From the NCBI GenBank assembly GCA_022842725.1, contig JALHOZ010000004.1, positions 124,001-188,000 on the forward strand: a stretch of DNA of 64,000 nucleotides. Reading direction: 5' to 3'. Position numbers and translations under genes: made by a program. The notes beneath the pieces were generated by a model. The model was not told where the DNA came from and made no database searches. It saw only the letters and a list, made by a program, of their open reading frames with translations. Source of the DNA: Saprospiraceae bacterium. GTDB lineage: Bacteria > Bacteroidota > Bacteroidia > Chitinophagales > Saprospiraceae. Every line of letters begins with the position of its first letter. The stretch's first letter is position 1. Below, one piece after another: positions 1-8,307 of this stretch.

Positions 1-17
1 CAAAATTCAATCAAAAA

Positions 18-2264
18 TTAATGCGGAACTTTCTCCACTTCCTTTTTGGCTTTATTGACTATATATTTGATTTCTCCTTTGGTGAGATATCGGGACATCA
101 CGACACTCGATGTATCGGTTTTGATGCGAAAATATTTCGTAATGTTGAGCCAGTGTGACTTTTCTTTTTCCACCTTTGGCTCGTAAATCTGAAGCCGGAT
201 GATGGAATCTTTAGAATCTTTTAAAGACTCTATCTCTTGCAGATGAATGGTGGGATTGGAAGTAAATATACTGTTGGTCACCGAATTGACGACAGCCGTC
301 AATTGTGATGTAATGGTATCGTCCGTTGCCGCAAATCTGCCGTTTTCTACGGTGATGAGCACAATCCTTTTTTCCTTAGCTATCTCATCTCTGATCTTTC
401 GGGTCAGCTGATAAATATTGTCTAATGATTCATAAGGTCCGTTATCGTACACACCTCCATCCATATAGTTACAACCGTCTACTATCGCACTCGCACTGAT
501 CATCGGAAACATCTGACTCATAGCCACGCTTTGGCTGACAGAAATGGTTTTACCTTTTTGTGCCAATTGATCCAATACCGAATAATAATTTTTATATTCA
601 GGAACATCATATTGGTAAGGACTCGAAATACCCGGCAATCCTTTGGAAACATTATAGGTCACCGGCAAAAAGATTGGTAAACCCGGCAAAGTATCGCGAT
701 ACAGATCCGACCATTTCAGTTTGCGCAATTTAGCATTATTGTCAAAACTTTGGGATTCGAGTTGGATAAGATTGTCATTTCTGTTGAGATACCGCACCTT
801 TTTAAACCATTTTCCAAAAGTATGATCCACAAAATATTTGTATATAAAATGATCGGTAAACAACAGTTTATAAAGTGACTTGGTGACATAATCTACATTG
901 TACAATTCAATAGCCCTGTTTTCCAATGAATCAATGTGATTTTTTCCCATAAAACGGGACGCAAGATAAAAGGAAGCTCCGTTGCTGCTCCCTGAAATCG
1001 TGGTTACCGCCAGTATATTGTTTTTAATTTCCGGTTTACCATCGAGAAGCGACAATACAGAAAACATTGCACAACCTGCCCTTGATCCGCCACCTTGACC
1101 GGCTATCAGGTAGACAGGAGCCGGGTCGTCTTTTTTGTTTTCCATCCAGCGGGTGATAGCTTCTGAAAGTAATATATTTTGTGTGTGTTTCTGACCCAGA
1201 TCTTTTTGCAAAAATTCGTAATGTGGCACTTTGGATTTTTCATCTATCGTAAGATAAAATCCATAAATAACTAAAACACCCACCAAAACAAATATCGATG
1301 TTTTTTTCCTTTTGGATAGTGCAAAATATCGTTTTTTTACAGAAACTTTTTCTTTATTTACCAAAAACAAATCATAAAGCGCTTTACCAATTTCTGCCAT
1401 TTCAAATAATATAACCCGCAATACGATTGCCCCCAATAAAATAATGTCCAAAGCCGGAATAGTACCAATCGCTATCAGACTCAGACCCAACAACATCACA
1501 GGTACCAACAAAGGGTAAAACCAATTACCCATTTTTTCTTTGATAATTTCCCAAAGTTGATAAAATCCCGATACCAATATGATGATAATGATAAAATACA
1601 GATGTTTAAACCAATGTTCAGTATGTTCTACAGATGCAAAAACACGACTTATTTTATGCAACATACTGGTCTCATAATACAAATAAAAATAGACAAACAT
1701 CGAGATGATAATGAATGCCAGAAACCGGTTGATCCCGGTAAAAAAGTTCATATTAAAATACAAACTGGAATAATCTTTACTTTCATCCAATTTTTTAAAG
1801 GTTGGACCGACGTTAAAATACAAAGTTGCCAGATACCCGATCATTCCTACAGAAATAATGATCGAATAAATGTGACTCATCGGTTTGTTTGACAATAAAA
1901 TCATCAACCAATACAAGGAAGGCAACATGGCCAATAAAATATTGCCGATATACAGTGCTTTAGGCAAATGTTTTTCTATAGGTGTAACCTGATCTTTGTA
2001 CAAAGGATCAGTTTTTAAGTGATGTACAAAGATGCCGGCACACAAAAAGCCGTAAATAAAAACCAGATAAGTGGAAAAAAACGGATCTACCCTGTCAAAA
2101 TCATAAAAAATAAGGTGTTTGGCTTTGTCGACCTTAAAAAACAAAATAATCATCAAAAAAAGAATGGAATAACCGATCACCAACGATAAGATAAACGGCA
2201 TATAGCCGAAAGGAGATTGTTTGGAAACTTCGGGTTGGACAAAGTCTTTGGATTGGTGTACCAT
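18..2264 (-). CDS. patatin-like phospholipase with N-terminal multi-pass membrane domain
   Basis: A 748-residue protein. The first half (about residues 20-345) is a run of hydrophobic segments consistent with a polytopic inner-membrane domain. The second half carries the patatin features: a glycine-rich oxyanion loop (GQGGGSRAG, near 390-398), the nucleophile elbow GSSNG with Ser427, and the DGG motif with Asp602 of the Ser-Asp dyad. Patatin-family enzymes hydrolyse acyl chains from lipids, so a membrane-tethered lipid acyl hydrolase is the likely role; substrate unknown. It stands alone on the minus strand, with a 107-base gap to the next gene upstream. The ATG start is the first in frame and precedes a hydrophilic N-terminus. 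Family confident, function inferred. Confidence 0.85.
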   Translation of the reverse strand: MVHQSKDFVQPEVSKQSPFGYMPFILSLVIGYSILFLMIILFFKVDKAKHLIFYDFDRVDPFFSTYLVFIYGFLCAGIFVHHLKTDPLYKDQVTPIEKHLPKALYIGNILLAMLPSLYWLMILLSNKPMSHIYSIIISVGMIGYLATLYFNVGPTFKKLDESKDYSSLYFNMNFFTGINRFLAFIIISMFVYFYLYYETSMLHKISRVFASVEHTEHWFKHLYFIIIIILVSGFYQLWEIIKEKMGNWFYPLLVPVMLLGLSLIAIGTIPALDIILLGAIVLRVILFEMAEIGKALYDLFLVNKEKVSVKKRYFALSKRKKTSIFVLVGVLVIYGFYLTIDEKSKVPHYEFLQKDLGQKHTQNILLSEAITRWMENKKDDPAPVYLIAGQGGGSRAGCAMFSVLSLLDGKPEIKNNILAVTTISGSSNGASFYLASRFMGKNHIDSLENRAIELYNVDYVTKSLYKLLFTDHFIYKYFVDHTFGKWFKKVRYLNRNDNLIQLESQSFDNNAKLRKLKWSDLYRDTLPGLPIFLPVTYNVSKGLPGISSPYQYDVPEYKNYYSVLDQLAQKGKTISVSQSVAMSQMFPMISASAIVDGCNYMDGGVYDNGPYESLDNIYQLTRKIRDEIAKEKRIVLITVENGRFAATDDTITSQLTAVVNSVTNSIFTSNPTIHLQEIESLKDSKDSIIRLQIYEPKVEKEKSHWLNITKYFRIKTDTSSVVMSRYLTKGEIKYIVNKAKKEVEKVPH

Positions 2265-2371
2265 GTGTTTTAGTTTTGGCTGACAATAAAAGCCAAAAGT
2301 AAAAATTTTCTCCCGACAAAATACAGGTGTTTTTCCTGTATTTCAAAGGATTATTCCCCTAAAAAGAACAT

Positions 2372-3511
2372 TTATCTTATTTTCCTTCGCAACCAGGGCG
2401 AAACACGGTATCTGTCTTCTCTGTAATATTCCTGAAGATGGTCTAATGTGGACACAATTGTTGACCAGCCGATTTCTTCGCCCCAGGCCAACAATCCCTT
2501 GGGATAATTGACACCTTTGGTCATGGCGAGCTCGATATCGTTTTCGTTACAAATGCCCAGGTATAAAGTATCTGCTGCTTCGTTGACAAGCATTGACAAT
2601 ATGCGGAGTCCGATGGTTTCCCATTGATGGTCTTCTTTGATATAGTCGCTTTGATCTTCTTCTTTCGGAACTGAATAATCATAAAATCCCCTACCCGATT
2701 TTTTACCCAGATAACCGGCTTCGACCAGTTTTTTCTGACTCAGTGACGGTCGGTATCTTGCGTCAAAATAAAAGGATTTCCAAACCGTCTCCGTCACTAC
2801 GTAATTTACATCGTGACCTATAAAATCCATAAGTTCGAAGGGGCCCATTCTGAATCCCAGGTCTCTCATCACACGGTCTATACTCTCTATGTCAGCGATC
2901 CCTTCGTCGAGGATGCGCAGGGCTTCACTGTAAAAAGGGCGCGCTACTTTGTTGACGATAAATCCCGGTGTATCTCTGGCGATGACAGGCACTTTGCCCC
3001 AGGTGTGCATCAGCGACACACATTGGTCAATGATAGAAGATTGGGTTTGCAGGGCACCGATGATTTCTACCAAAGGCATGATGGCTGCCGGATTAAAAAA
3101 GTGTATGCCGACAAATCGTTGCGGAAGTTTCAGACATGCCGCCAGTGAGGTCACCGAAAGAGACGACGTATTGGTAGCCAGGATGCAGGTGTCTGAAACG
3201 ATATTTTCGAGATTGCGAAAAGCATCCTGTTTGACGTTGAGGTCTTCGACAATAGCTTCTATGACGAGATCACAGGATTCAAAAACAGACAGGTCGCTGC
3301 CGAAATAAAACCTGCCCCAGGTTTCGGCATGTTGTTCGGGGGAGATTTTGCCTTTGACCATCGATTTGTTGAGCTGATCGAGGATATAAGCCTGCGCTTT
3401 GTCCAATGAGGCCGGATAAGGGTCAAAAAGACAAACCTCATTTCCTGCCAATCCTGCAACCAAAGCGATCCCGCTACCCATGGCTCCTGTTCCGTAAATC
3501 CCTGTTTTCAA
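2372..3511 (-). CDS. 3-hydroxyacyl-CoA dehydrogenase (PaaH/FadB-like)
   Basis: NAD-dependent oxidation of 3-hydroxyacyl-CoA to 3-ketoacyl-CoA, as in beta-oxidation, butyryl-CoA or phenylacetate metabolism. The Rossmann motif GTGAMGSG lies at residues 7-14, Ser117 sits in the NTSSLS segment, and the likely catalytic His137 is in VGIHFFNPA. The helical 3HCDH C-terminal domain follows (GFIVNKVARPF, then FELMDFIGHDV). A second shorter 3HCDH-like repeat ends the protein (TKGVNYPKGLLAWGEEIG). At 379 residues it is longer than single-domain 3-hydroxybutyryl-CoA dehydrogenases (about 285) and shorter than classical PaaH/PaaC (about 475-505). No other beta-oxidation gene is adjacent, so the exact pathway cannot be fixed. 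Confidence 0.9.
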   Translation of the reverse strand: MKTGIYGTGAMGSGIALVAGLAGNEVCLFDPYPASLDKAQAYILDQLNKSMVKGKISPEQHAETWGRFYFGSDLSVFESCDLVIEAIVEDLNVKQDAFRNLENIVSDTCILATNTSSLSVTSLAACLKLPQRFVGIHFFNPAAIMPLVEIIGALQTQSSIIDQCVSLMHTWGKVPVIARDTPGFIVNKVARPFYSEALRILDEGIADIESIDRVMRDLGFRMGPFELMDFIGHDVNYVVTETVWKSFYFDARYRPSLSQKKLVEAGYLGKKSGRGFYDYSVPKEEDQSDYIKEDHQWETIGLRILSMLVNEAADTLYLGICNENDIELAMTKGVNYPKGLLAWGEEIGWSTIVSTLDHLQEYYREDRYRVSPWLRRKIR

Positions 3512-3666
3512 AATGAATGTTGTTTGATGAAAAAAAATAAATGACTATCCGAAAGAATCAAAATACAAATAACGATATATGGTAAATTGTTCAAAGAAGG
3601 TTGAATACAAAGTGCAGTTGAAAAGAGATTCTTACAGCATGGTAAAAAAAATGAACTCAGGATTAC

Positions 3667-4053
3667 TCAGAAATCTTCAATTTTGTAAACAATTAATGAA
3701 TCGTATGAAAATGAATTCATTTTCACAATATCGTTATAAGAGTATTTTGCAAAATGTTTATTATTTTTAGAAAGATATAATCTCGGGGTATTAAAACCAT
3801 TAACAACATTAAATTTTATACCAAAAAAAATCGAGTGTCCGCCCTCAACTTTATAAAATGTCATCTTATAAATCTTTCTATTATTAATGATCAATGTGTC
3901 AAAACTTCCTTCCAGAATCTTAACCTGATATTCCGCACTGTCCTCAGGAAAACTAAAAGTACAATTAATCTTTAATTCGGGTGTAATTGTTTGAACGCAC
4001 GCTGACATTCTTAGCATAAATATGATGGTCAGAAAAAACAACAAAACCTTCAT
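3667..4053 (-). CDS. hypothetical small lipoprotein
   Basis: Not recognised. Taking the ATG at 4053, the 128-residue product opens with Lys followed by a hydrophobic stretch and MSAC, which fits a signal peptide with a lipobox-like cysteine. The reading frame extends upstream to 4110, but that start would place about 19 extra residues before the signal peptide. The mature part is short, beta-rich and has no cysteines that suggest metal binding. It lies between the hydroxyacyl-CoA dehydrogenase and the M1-like gene, all on the minus strand, separated by roughly 100-150 bases from each, so co-transcription is uncertain. Confidence 0.5.
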   Translation of the reverse strand: MKVLLFFLTIIFMLRMSACVQTITPELKINCTFSFPEDSAEYQVKILEGSFDTLIINNRKIYKMTFYKVEGGHSIFFGIKFNVVNGFNTPRLYLSKNNKHFAKYSYNDIVKMNSFSYDSLIVYKIEDF

Positions 4054-4150
4054 GACAGGTAATTTCAAAATAACAAAAAATATACGGCTCACCCGAGAAT
4101 TCCTAATCATGTAATATAAATTTAAGCTATAATGTGAATTTTTTAAAATA

Positions 4151-6943
4151 TCACAAACTTTTCCTCAGGCCGTCGATATCCACATGAAATGACAACTTAT
4201 ACCATGACCAGAATTTGCCGCCAAGTGCCAATCTGAGTTCTTCGGATTGTACCAAAGGATAAAATACATGAAAGACTTTTTTGAAGTCAAACATGACACC
4301 TCCTGTGTACAAAATTTTATTTTCTCCGGATGCGTCTCCGTACATCCCGGCGTCGGCATACAATTTAAAATAATCGAAATTGCGGAAGGGCAGGTCTATC
4401 ACTAAATTGGTAGAAAAAGCATATCGGTTGGACATACCAAAATTTAATGCAGGATCCGGGGTTTGTTTGAATCCGCCATCCTGTTCAAAAGCTGTCTGTC
4501 GACTGAAAAAGGATGAAGTCCCGGCTCTGTCAAAAAAATATCCATCATACCGGTAATCATTAATTGCTTGTTGAAATAAAGGTATACTTCCTCTGGTAAA
4601 TATGGTATTATAACTATTAGAATTTTTTTGGGAATTAAATAAAAATGCTGAACCAAATACCCGCACAGAAATTTTATTTTGAGCATTGTAGGAAAAATAT
4701 TTTTGAATACTTGCTGAGGCTTTAGCGTATTGTTCTCTGTCACCGAAAGGCGACTTGTATGGCTGATATTCCAGAGCAGCATACCATTCGGTTTTCCCCA
4801 AGGAATGTGCTTTGAATTGTTTATATTCAACTAAATAAATTTGTGAAAAATTGGTTTGTAATCCAACATAATTTCCATCTGAAAAATTGCCAACCTGATT
4901 CCACAAAAAGATGGATCGAAATTTTAGTTCGCTGCGAACCTTTTCATATACCTGACCTTTAAAAAAAATCAGCGATGGTTGAAACTTCACATAATTTTCG
5001 GTATAATCCAAAGAGTCCTGAGTAAAATAATCATATTTTTTTACCAAACCTTCAAGTCTGATATTGTCAAACTTTTTGGACTTCATAAAATTCCAGGCAA
5101 ACCACCCGTCTCCGGCAAAATTGGAAGATCGGGTAGCAAACATCGGCATCAAATCGTATTCAAATCCTTTAAGGGCAATCGATTTTTTATTTTCAGCATT
5201 GATGCCCACCATAAATCCGTTAGTGGTATTAAAAGCCAATAAAGGTCGTACAGACAACCGTTTGGGTATAAAAGGTATGTCTTCTATTTCAATCTTGCGG
5301 CTCTGACCAAAATTTTCCGGCGTTAATATGACCATATGATTTTGTCTGGATGATTCGCGCAGATATCGGTTGGGATCGAGTTTTATGGTGACAATGCCTT
5401 CATTATAATCCAATCTCCCCGGGATAGTTATGGTTTTTGTACCGGAAAATCCATCTTTCCAATAAACTTTTTCTCCTGAAGCGGATTTTTCAATCAACAT
5501 AAAAGGAACAGCCGACACACCTTTATTTTCCATAGTCATGATGATGCTGTCATTTTGAATTTTTGTCTCCGTGATTTCGTAATTTGGTCTTGATTCCGGG
5601 TTTAAATGACTTTGATAAAAAGGCATAAAATCCTTACCCGTTTCATCTGATAAAAAATGGATGAATCCGTCCATTGATATTTCCTGATGAAATTGCTGAG
5701 CAAGATATTTTCCCGTAAGGGCAAATAAAGAATCTTTTCCAAAATAATTTTCCAAATTATAAAATACGGACAATCCAATTCCGTTATTAACACAAAACTT
5801 ATGTCTTTCGTCCAGATCATTTTGCATAAAACCATCACTCAGACCATTAAAATCCATAAATGGAAAAACGTTCCTGAAATTTTCACAATTGTAATATTTA
5901 TCATCTATTTTTTGATTATTTTTTTTAACACCAGGTAGTGTAGAAAAAAAATACTGCATATATTTCCACTCTAAAACTGTAGAAAACCAAATCTGGTCAG
6001 GTTGCACATGAAAATGATTGGTAAAATAATTGTCAAAAACACCACTTAGAAAATAATTTAGAAAGTACTTTTTTGTAACATTATTGTTGCTAAAAAAATA
6101 ATTGTCAAAATCTAAAGATGGTAATGTTTTTTCTAACAATAAAATTTCGGAAGAAAATACCCTTCTGAGATTTGCCTTTCTTTTATTTTTTAACTTATTT
6201 TTCCGATGAAAAACAAAAACTTTTTTACCATCTTTGCCTACAGGAATTTCCATTATTTTATCTTTTCTGGTCACAACTAATGCAGGAGACTTACCGTTTA
6301 GCTTAAAATGATATGATGAAGAATCTCCATTTTCAGACAAATAACTGCTTAACACCTGATATGGTCCACTCACCTTTAAAAATCCATGATGACTTCCGAA
6401 TGCTTCAGTGCGGAAATAATTTCTCCTCAATGGTTCGTCGTACCATTTTTTGCCATCATGATAAGCTAAAACCGGATACCATTCATAGAGATGTATGTAG
6501 TCTTTGTCCCAACCTAATGAATACATCTCTTTGGGTATTTTTACTTCAAATTCAAACTCCAATTCGTGTTTGTCCGTTCCGTGTGCAGGCATTTCGATGG
6601 ACAATATTTCCTCCTGAAAATCGACCGGAATGTTCCGGCCATTGGCTGTGACGGCAACTTTTGTATAACCGCCGTATTCTTCTTCTTTGTAAAAATAAAA
6701 ATCAGTGTCAAACAGAAGAACATTTTTTGCAAATGGCGTTTGTTGCGAACGATAAGCATTGGTGGTCAGTTTGATTTTGAGCGTTGACAAGGATGTTTGT
6801 ACTTTGATGTTACATGTACCGGAAATGGTTTTGTTTTCATAATCCAAAGTTGCCTCTACCCTATACTCCGGAGACAACACCTGAGCATTCAGGTTTAAAA
6901 AATTACACATCCACGCCAAAATAAAAAAAATCGTTCGCCTCAT
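4151..6943 (-). CDS. M1-peptidase-like protein lacking the zinc site, with C-terminal beta-barrel-like region
   Basis: About 930 residues from the ATG at 6943 (MRRTIFFILAW..., signal peptide ending near LNAQ). A longer reading would start at a TTG at 6964, inside the probable promoter box. Residues about 20-180 resemble the N-terminal beta-sandwich of M1 aminopeptidases. The middle (about 290-450) occupies the position of the gluzincin catalytic domain, but no HExxH and no downstream Glu motif can be found, so peptidase activity is unlikely. From about 560 to the end there are many alternating aromatic/polar strands (RLSVRPLLAFN onward), as expected for an outer-membrane beta-barrel or porin-like region. 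Possibly a surface or outer-membrane binding or assembly protein. The domain reading is by eye only. Confidence 0.6.
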   Translation of the reverse strand: MRRTIFFILAWMCNFLNLNAQVLSPEYRVEATLDYENKTISGTCNIKVQTSLSTLKIKLTTNAYRSQQTPFAKNVLLFDTDFYFYKEEEYGGYTKVAVTANGRNIPVDFQEEILSIEMPAHGTDKHELEFEFEVKIPKEMYSLGWDKDYIHLYEWYPVLAYHDGKKWYDEPLRRNYFRTEAFGSHHGFLKVSGPYQVLSSYLSENGDSSSYHFKLNGKSPALVVTRKDKIMEIPVGKDGKKVFVFHRKNKLKNKRKANLRRVFSSEILLLEKTLPSLDFDNYFFSNNNVTKKYFLNYFLSGVFDNYFTNHFHVQPDQIWFSTVLEWKYMQYFFSTLPGVKKNNQKIDDKYYNCENFRNVFPFMDFNGLSDGFMQNDLDERHKFCVNNGIGLSVFYNLENYFGKDSLFALTGKYLAQQFHQEISMDGFIHFLSDETGKDFMPFYQSHLNPESRPNYEITETKIQNDSIIMTMENKGVSAVPFMLIEKSASGEKVYWKDGFSGTKTITIPGRLDYNEGIVTIKLDPNRYLRESSRQNHMVILTPENFGQSRKIEIEDIPFIPKRLSVRPLLAFNTTNGFMVGINAENKKSIALKGFEYDLMPMFATRSSNFAGDGWFAWNFMKSKKFDNIRLEGLVKKYDYFTQDSLDYTENYVKFQPSLIFFKGQVYEKVRSELKFRSIFLWNQVGNFSDGNYVGLQTNFSQIYLVEYKQFKAHSLGKTEWYAALEYQPYKSPFGDREQYAKASASIQKYFSYNAQNKISVRVFGSAFLFNSQKNSNSYNTIFTRGSIPLFQQAINDYRYDGYFFDRAGTSSFFSRQTAFEQDGGFKQTPDPALNFGMSNRYAFSTNLVIDLPFRNFDYFKLYADAGMYGDASGENKILYTGGVMFDFKKVFHVFYPLVQSEELRLALGGKFWSWYKLSFHVDIDGLRKSL

Positions 6944-6961
6944 GGTTTTATCATTTTGTGG

Positions 6962-6969
6962 CAAAGATA
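6962..6969 (-). promoter_or_regulatory. candidate -7 box TATCTTTG for the M1-like gene
   Basis: Exact match to the Bacteroidota TAnnTTTG -7 element, 18 bases upstream of the ATG at 6943. No clear TTTG was found at the -33 position. It supports the ATG rather than the TTG start. Confidence 0.45.
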
Positions 6970-7162
6970 AAAGGAAGCACTGAAAAAATCGTTATTCCCA
7001 AAAGGTAAGTTTTTTTTCTCTTTCCCCAAAGTCTTCTTGTTGTCAGGAAACACTTTTTGATTTCTGTTGTTTAAACCGGTTTTATAAGGTTTTTTGATCT
7101 TACAGATAAAAATGCATTCTTATTTTTTTGCCACAGATATTTTTATTGTTGAATAATTACCG

Positions 7163-7939
7163 ATGATGTTGTATTACAAAGTGTTTACCCAACCCAAAAA
7201 GGACCTGCCGTGGATTACTTTTGTTCACGGAGCCGGTGGCAGTTCTGCGATATGGTACAAACAGATTCGGTTTTTTATGCCCTATTTTAATGTTTTGGTG
7301 CTTGATCTCAGGGGACATGGCAAATCGCCAAAAGGCAACCAAACCCATCACTACACCTTCAAAGATATTGCAAAAGAAGTGGTCGATGTTTTGGACCATT
7401 TATGCATCCAAAAAACACATATGGTTGGCATTTCCCTGGGAACCATTATCATCCGCGAAATAGCGGAATTATTTCCCCATAAAGTCGACAAACTGGTAAT
7501 GGGAGGAGCCATTCTCAATTTTAATCTCCGGGGAAAAATACTCATGAAAATAGGCGATTGGTCTAAGTCTGTACTTCCCTATATGTTTTTATACAAAATA
7601 TTTTCATTTGTTATTTTACCCAGAAAAAATCATAAAGAGGCCCGCACCTTATTTGTCAATGAAGCCAAAAAACTGGCACAAAAAGAATTTGTCAGATGGT
7701 ACAAACTGACTGCTTCGGTCAACAAAATCCTGAAACTCCACAGAGATATCCCGGTGTCGCATCCGACGTTGTATGTGATGGGCAGTGAAGACTACATGTT
7801 TCTGGAGCCCATTCGCCAGGTAATAAAAAACCAACACCGTGCCGTCCTTGAAATCATAGAAGATTGTGGTCACGTAGTAAATGTTGAAAAACCTACCGTA
7901 TTCAACCAAAAAGTTTTGACGTATCTTCATTTGGACTGA
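7163..7939 (+). CDS. alpha/beta hydrolase
   Basis: A 258-residue single-domain alpha/beta-fold hydrolase. The oxyanion segment VHGAGGSS is near residue 21. The nucleophile elbow GISLGT has Ser91, a likely acid Asp210 lies in GSEDYMF, and the catalytic His237 is in DCGHVVNVEKP. DLRGHGKS is also present. There is no signal peptide, so a cytoplasmic esterase, lipase or C-C hydrolase is likely; substrate cannot be told. Two consecutive ATGs open the frame at 7163 and 7166. It is the only plus-strand gene in its neighbourhood before the LRR cluster and appears monocistronic. A 6-bp hairpin (7937-7954) includes its stop codon but is not followed by a T tract. Confidence 0.85.
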   Translation: MMLYYKVFTQPKKDLPWITFVHGAGGSSAIWYKQIRFFMPYFNVLVLDLRGHGKSPKGNQTHHYTFKDIAKEVVDVLDHLCIQKTHMVGISLGTIIIREIAELFPHKVDKLVMGGAILNFNLRGKILMKIGDWSKSVLPYMFLYKIFSFVILPRKNHKEARTLFVNEAKKLAQKEFVRWYKLTASVNKILKLHRDIPVSHPTLYVMGSEDYMFLEPIRQVIKNQHRAVLEIIEDCGHVVNVEKPTVFNQKVLTYLHLD

Positions 7940-8307
7940 CAAGATTTTTTGTCAATAAGGAAAAAATTAATACTACACATACTGTAACTCATGTAGTGTT
8001 GTCCGGATATGGTACATTGAGAAGATGACTGATACCTATCTGTTTTAGAAAAGGTTTTTGCCTATCCTCAGTCACCTCTAAAGTTAGAAAATTGCGTATT
8101 TTTAGTGAAAAACATAATATAAACCATCTGTTTCATATCGGAGAAGACATATTTTTTAAAAAAATACAAATAGGATATATCTGATTTTGAAAACACGGTG
8201 TATATTTGTTGTAAGGTTCTTGAGATAATTCGTATAGACAGCTGCTTTTTGGTTTGTCTGACGGAAAACTGCGTGTTCTAACTTTCTTTACTAAACATTC
8301 GAAAAAA
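7940..8307. other. intergenic region ahead of the LRR cluster
   Basis: No convincing gene in 368 bases. It holds a short hairpin at the hydrolase stop codon (7937-7954) and the TATATTTG promoter element at 8201-8208. The open frame continues upstream of the LRR gene to 8254, but that extension lies ahead of a clear signal peptide and is probably leader RNA. Confidence 0.5.
8201..8208 (+). promoter_or_regulatory. candidate -7 box TATATTTG for the LRR cluster
   Basis: Exact TAnnTTTG match 99 bases upstream of the first LRR gene start at 8308, implying a leader of about 90 bases. No good TTTG lies about 20 bases upstream, so support rests on the -7 element and its position. Confidence 0.45.

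Noticed and set aside
3579-3770. 63-codon plus-strand frame upstream of the small lipoprotein
   Set aside because: AT-rich, overlaps the 3' end of the minus-strand gene, no family pattern.
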